Of a stretch of 64,000 nucleotides of DNA, positions 62,127-64,000 are shown in pieces. Position 1 is the first letter of the stretch; each line of letters opens with the position of its first letter. The translations under genes and the position numbers were made by a program. Below the pieces are notes generated by a model that was not told the origin of the DNA, searched no databases, and saw only the letters and a list, made by a program, of their open reading frames with translations. The stretch comes from Aquabacter sp. L1I39 (GTDB lineage: Bacteria > Pseudomonadota > Alphaproteobacteria > Rhizobiales > Xanthobacteraceae), in NCBI RefSeq assembly GCF_017742835.1, contig NZ_CP072392.1, positions 5,084,180-5,148,179 on the forward strand, given 5' to 3'.

Positions 62127-62857
62127 CCGATCTCGCCCAACGCCTTACCGCCGCTGAACGGAAACAGGACTGGCCAAACGTGCGCCCGTCCGATGCTGCG
62201 GCGCTGATCCTCCTAGATCGGTCCGGCCGCGAACCGAAGGTCCTGATGGGCCTGCGTCATCCCGGTCATCGCTTCATGCCGAATGTGTTCGTCTTTCCTG
62301 GCGGACGGGTGGAAGCGACCGACCGCTCCATGCCGGTGTTCGGCATGCTGGACGCCGACAGCGACCGGCGGCTGGGGCAATCCGTGTCGCGGGCGAGCGT
62401 GAGCCGTCCGCGCGCGCTGGCGGTGGCGGCCGTTCGCGAAATGTACGAAGAGACGGGCCTCCTTGTGGGAACCAAGGAGGCTGGCGCGCCCGAGGCCCCT
62501 TCCGATGCATGGAAGGCGTTTTCGGAGCACGAAGTGTTCCCCAATCTCGAGGAACTGACCTTCGTGCTTCGCGCCATCACACCCCCGCGGCGCCCGAAGC
62601 GCTTCGATACCCGCTTCTTCGCGGCGGATGTCAGCGCGGTGGGCGGACAGGTGGACGGCATGGTTGGGCCGCAATCCGAGCTTATCGAGACCCGCTGGCT
62701 CACCTTCAAGGAGACGGAAGCCGCGGAACTGCCGACCATCACGCGCGTCATTCTCGATGAATTGCGCGCGCGGCTGGATGCGGGCTTCGGCCGCCATCTG
62801 CCCGTGCCGTTCTACAGCATGCACCACGGAAAGTTCGTGCGCGCACTGCTGGACTAG
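62123..62857 (+). CDS. NUDIX hydrolase with an interrupted NUDIX box (NUDT19-like)
   Basis: This 244-residue NUDIX-fold pyrophosphohydrolase has a split motif. The first half is VFPGGRVEATDRS, then about 40 residues (MPVFGMLDADSDRRLGQSVS and following), and the second half AVAAVREMYEETGLLVG supplies REMYEETG. Insertions inside the box are known in the NUDT19/RP2 group, which hydrolyse CoA derivatives. The catalytic glutamates (REMYEE) are present. It overlaps DUF983 by 4 bp and is followed 15 bp later by an MFS gene. The substrate is not certain. Confidence 0.85.
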   Translation: MTDLAQRLTAAERKQDWPNVRPSDAAALILLDRSGREPKVLMGLRHPGHRFMPNVFVFPGGRVEATDRSMPVFGMLDADSDRRLGQSVSRASVSRPRALAVAAVREMYEETGLLVGTKEAGAPEAPSDAWKAFSEHEVFPNLEELTFVLRAITPPRRPKRFDTRFFAADVSAVGGQVDGMVGPQSELIETRWLTFKETEAAELPTITRVILDELRARLDAGFGRHLPVPFYSMHHGKFVRALLD

Positions 62858-62872
62858 ACGAGGCCCCTTTTC

Positions 62873-64000
62873 ATGCATGCCCCTGCGCGGCCGCCGACCC
62901 AGGCGAACCGCACCGCTTCCATTGCCGCTGCCATTTCCGCCGTGTCGGTGGTGGGCGTCGGCATAAGCCTGTCTATTCCCCTTCTCGCGCTCGAACTGGA
63001 ATCGCGCGGCATCTCCGGGACATGGATCGGGATCAACACGGCCGTCGCCGGCATCGCGACAATCGCGACGGCTCCCTTCATTCCTCAACTTGTGCGCAAG
63101 CTGGGCTGTCGCTGGCTGTTGACGCTGGCGATCCTCGTCACTGCGCTCAGCCTGCCGGCATTCAAGCTGGCGTCCCCCTTCATCCTGTGGTTCCCGCTGC
63201 GGTTCGCCCTCGGCGCATCCCTGTGCGTGCTGTTTGCGGTGAGCGAATTCTGGATCAATGCCGTGGCTCCGCCAGGACGGCGCGGGCTGGTGATGGGCAT
63301 CTACGCCACCGCCCTTTCCGTCGGCGCGGCCATCGGCCCAGCGATTCTCGGCCTGCTCGGGACGAAGGGCTGGGCACCCTATCTTGCCGGTGCCTGTGTG
63401 CTGTCGCTGGGGGTGGTGCCTATCCTCCTTGCGCGCGGCATGACGCCCGTGATCGGCGATGGAGACCATCACGGCGTGCTCGGCTTCGTGCGCCGCTCAC
63501 CCATCGCGACCCTGGCGGCGCTGATCTTCGGCGCCATCGAGACGGCGGTCATGAGCTTCCTGCCCCTCTATGGCGTGCGGCTTGGCATGTCCGACGCACA
63601 GGCCTCCTTGCTGCTGACCATCGCGGTGCTGGGCAATGTGGCGTTCCAGATTCCGCTGGGCATCGTGAGCGACCGAATCGATCGCCGCCTGCTCCTGCTT
63701 TTCTGCGCCAGCGTCGGCACCATTGGCGCGCTCACCCTGCCACACATGCCGGTGGATGGGGTGCCCTTTAAGATCGCCATCTTCCTCGTCACCGGCATTG
63801 TCGGCAGCCTCTATACGGTGGGCCTTGCCCATCTGGGCTCTCGCTTCCACGGCGCCGACCTTGCTGCGGCGAACGCGGCGTTCGTGATGCTTTATTCCAT
63901 CGGCCTCATCATCGGTCCGCCTTTGGTCGGCTTTGGCATGGACCTCTACGATCCCTACGGCTTCGCCTTGGTGATCGCGGGGATGCTCGGGGTCTATGTG
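62873..64000 (+). CDS. MFS transporter (3' end beyond window)
   Basis: This major facilitator protein reads open from ATG 62873 to the window end, at least 376 residues. It begins MHAPARPPTQANRTASIAAA and contains IPLLALELESRGISGTWIGI in the first helices, FAVSEFWINAVAPPGRRGLV with ATALSVGAAIGPAILGLLG (antiporter-like motif C), and GIVSDRIDRRLLLLF as the mid-protein loop. The overall pattern resembles YcaD-type MFS proteins of unknown substrate. It follows the NUDIX gene after 15 bp and may share the rnr operon transcript. The last helices are missing from view. Confidence 0.85.
   Translation, partial: MHAPARPPTQANRTASIAAAISAVSVVGVGISLSIPLLALELESRGISGTWIGINTAVAGIATIATAPFIPQLVRKLGCRWLLTLAILVTALSLPAFKLASPFILWFPLRFALGASLCVLFAVSEFWINAVAPPGRRGLVMGIYATALSVGAAIGPAILGLLGTKGWAPYLAGACVLSLGVVPILLARGMTPVIGDGDHHGVLGFVRRSPIATLAALIFGAIETAVMSFLPLYGVRLGMSDAQASLLLTIAVLGNVAFQIPLGIVSDRIDRRLLLLFCASVGTIGALTLPHMPVDGVPFKIAIFLVTGIVGSLYTVGLAHLGSRFHGADLAAANAAFVMLYSIGLIIGPPLVGFGMDLYDPYGFALVIAGMLGVYV

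Overview
The window is high-GC DNA, densely coding on both strands. It most likely comes from an alphaproteobacterium of the order Hyphomicrobiales, near Xanthobacter, Azorhizobium or Ancylobacter. Supporting signs are a MucR/Ros regulator, a tRNA-His with A73 and no G-1 (a known alphaproteobacterial clade trait), DUF6456, and the housekeeping order pyrB-pyrC-like / plsY / dprA / topA / rnr / DUF983 / NUDIX. The genus is inference. No insertion sequence, integrase, phage gene or CRISPR array was seen.

Layout. 1-3.9 kb: end of serB (leaving the window), miaA, and a divergent MocR regulator/EamA exporter pair sharing a palindromic operator. 3.9-4.1 kb: an array of four hairpin-forming repeats. 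4.1-14.4 kb: one giant glycine-rich autotransporter with about 38 passenger repeats. 14.9-19.3 kb: a SolA-like flavin oxidase, a MerR/MFS pair around a SoxR-box-like operator, an AhpD-like/Rrf2 pair, and a YbaK deacylase. 19.4-26.9 kb: a catabolic locus with a LacI repressor divergent from a TRAP binding protein, fused TRAP permease, VOC protein, RuBisCO-like protein and DUF1537 sugar-acid kinase. 27-31.7 kb: DUF6456, a small hypothetical, mucR, msrB-ptrB. 31.9-38.1 kb: two tandem paralogous sedolisin (S53) proteases ending in DUF4114. 38.1-42 kb: two AEC transporters, MarR-DUF1398, tRNA-His and a small exported protein. 42.4-43.4 kb: metA behind a probable SAM-I-clan riboswitch. 43.5-47.2 kb: phnC-phnD-phnE-phnE phosphonate uptake without C-P lyase genes. 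47.3-49.5 kb: DUF1428, a 27-residue membrane protein with its own terminator, and an amidase. 49.8-64 kb: pyrB and a degenerate dihydroorotase, plsY-dprA, topA, an exported peptide, an EmrB/QacA-type exporter, and rnr-DUF983-NUDIX-MFS (the last gene is cut by the window end).

How genes work together. The strongest candidate for new biology is 19.4-26.9 kb. A TRAP importer, a VOC enzyme, a RuBisCO-like enzyme that keeps most RuBisCO catalytic residues, and a sugar-acid kinase form one transcription unit under a divergent LacI regulator. This looks like a pathway that imports, phosphorylates and cleaves or decarboxylates an unidentified sugar acid. RuBisCO-like/DUF1537 pairs are known from D-apionate catabolism, but the usual partner enzymes are absent here. 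Two further surface or secretion systems stand out: the giant autotransporter with a cysteine-bearing Thr/Tyr insert, and the tandem S53-DUF4114 proteins, which have no N-terminal signal peptide. Several divergent regulator/target pairs have clear inverted-repeat operators between them, each readable as a simple local switch.
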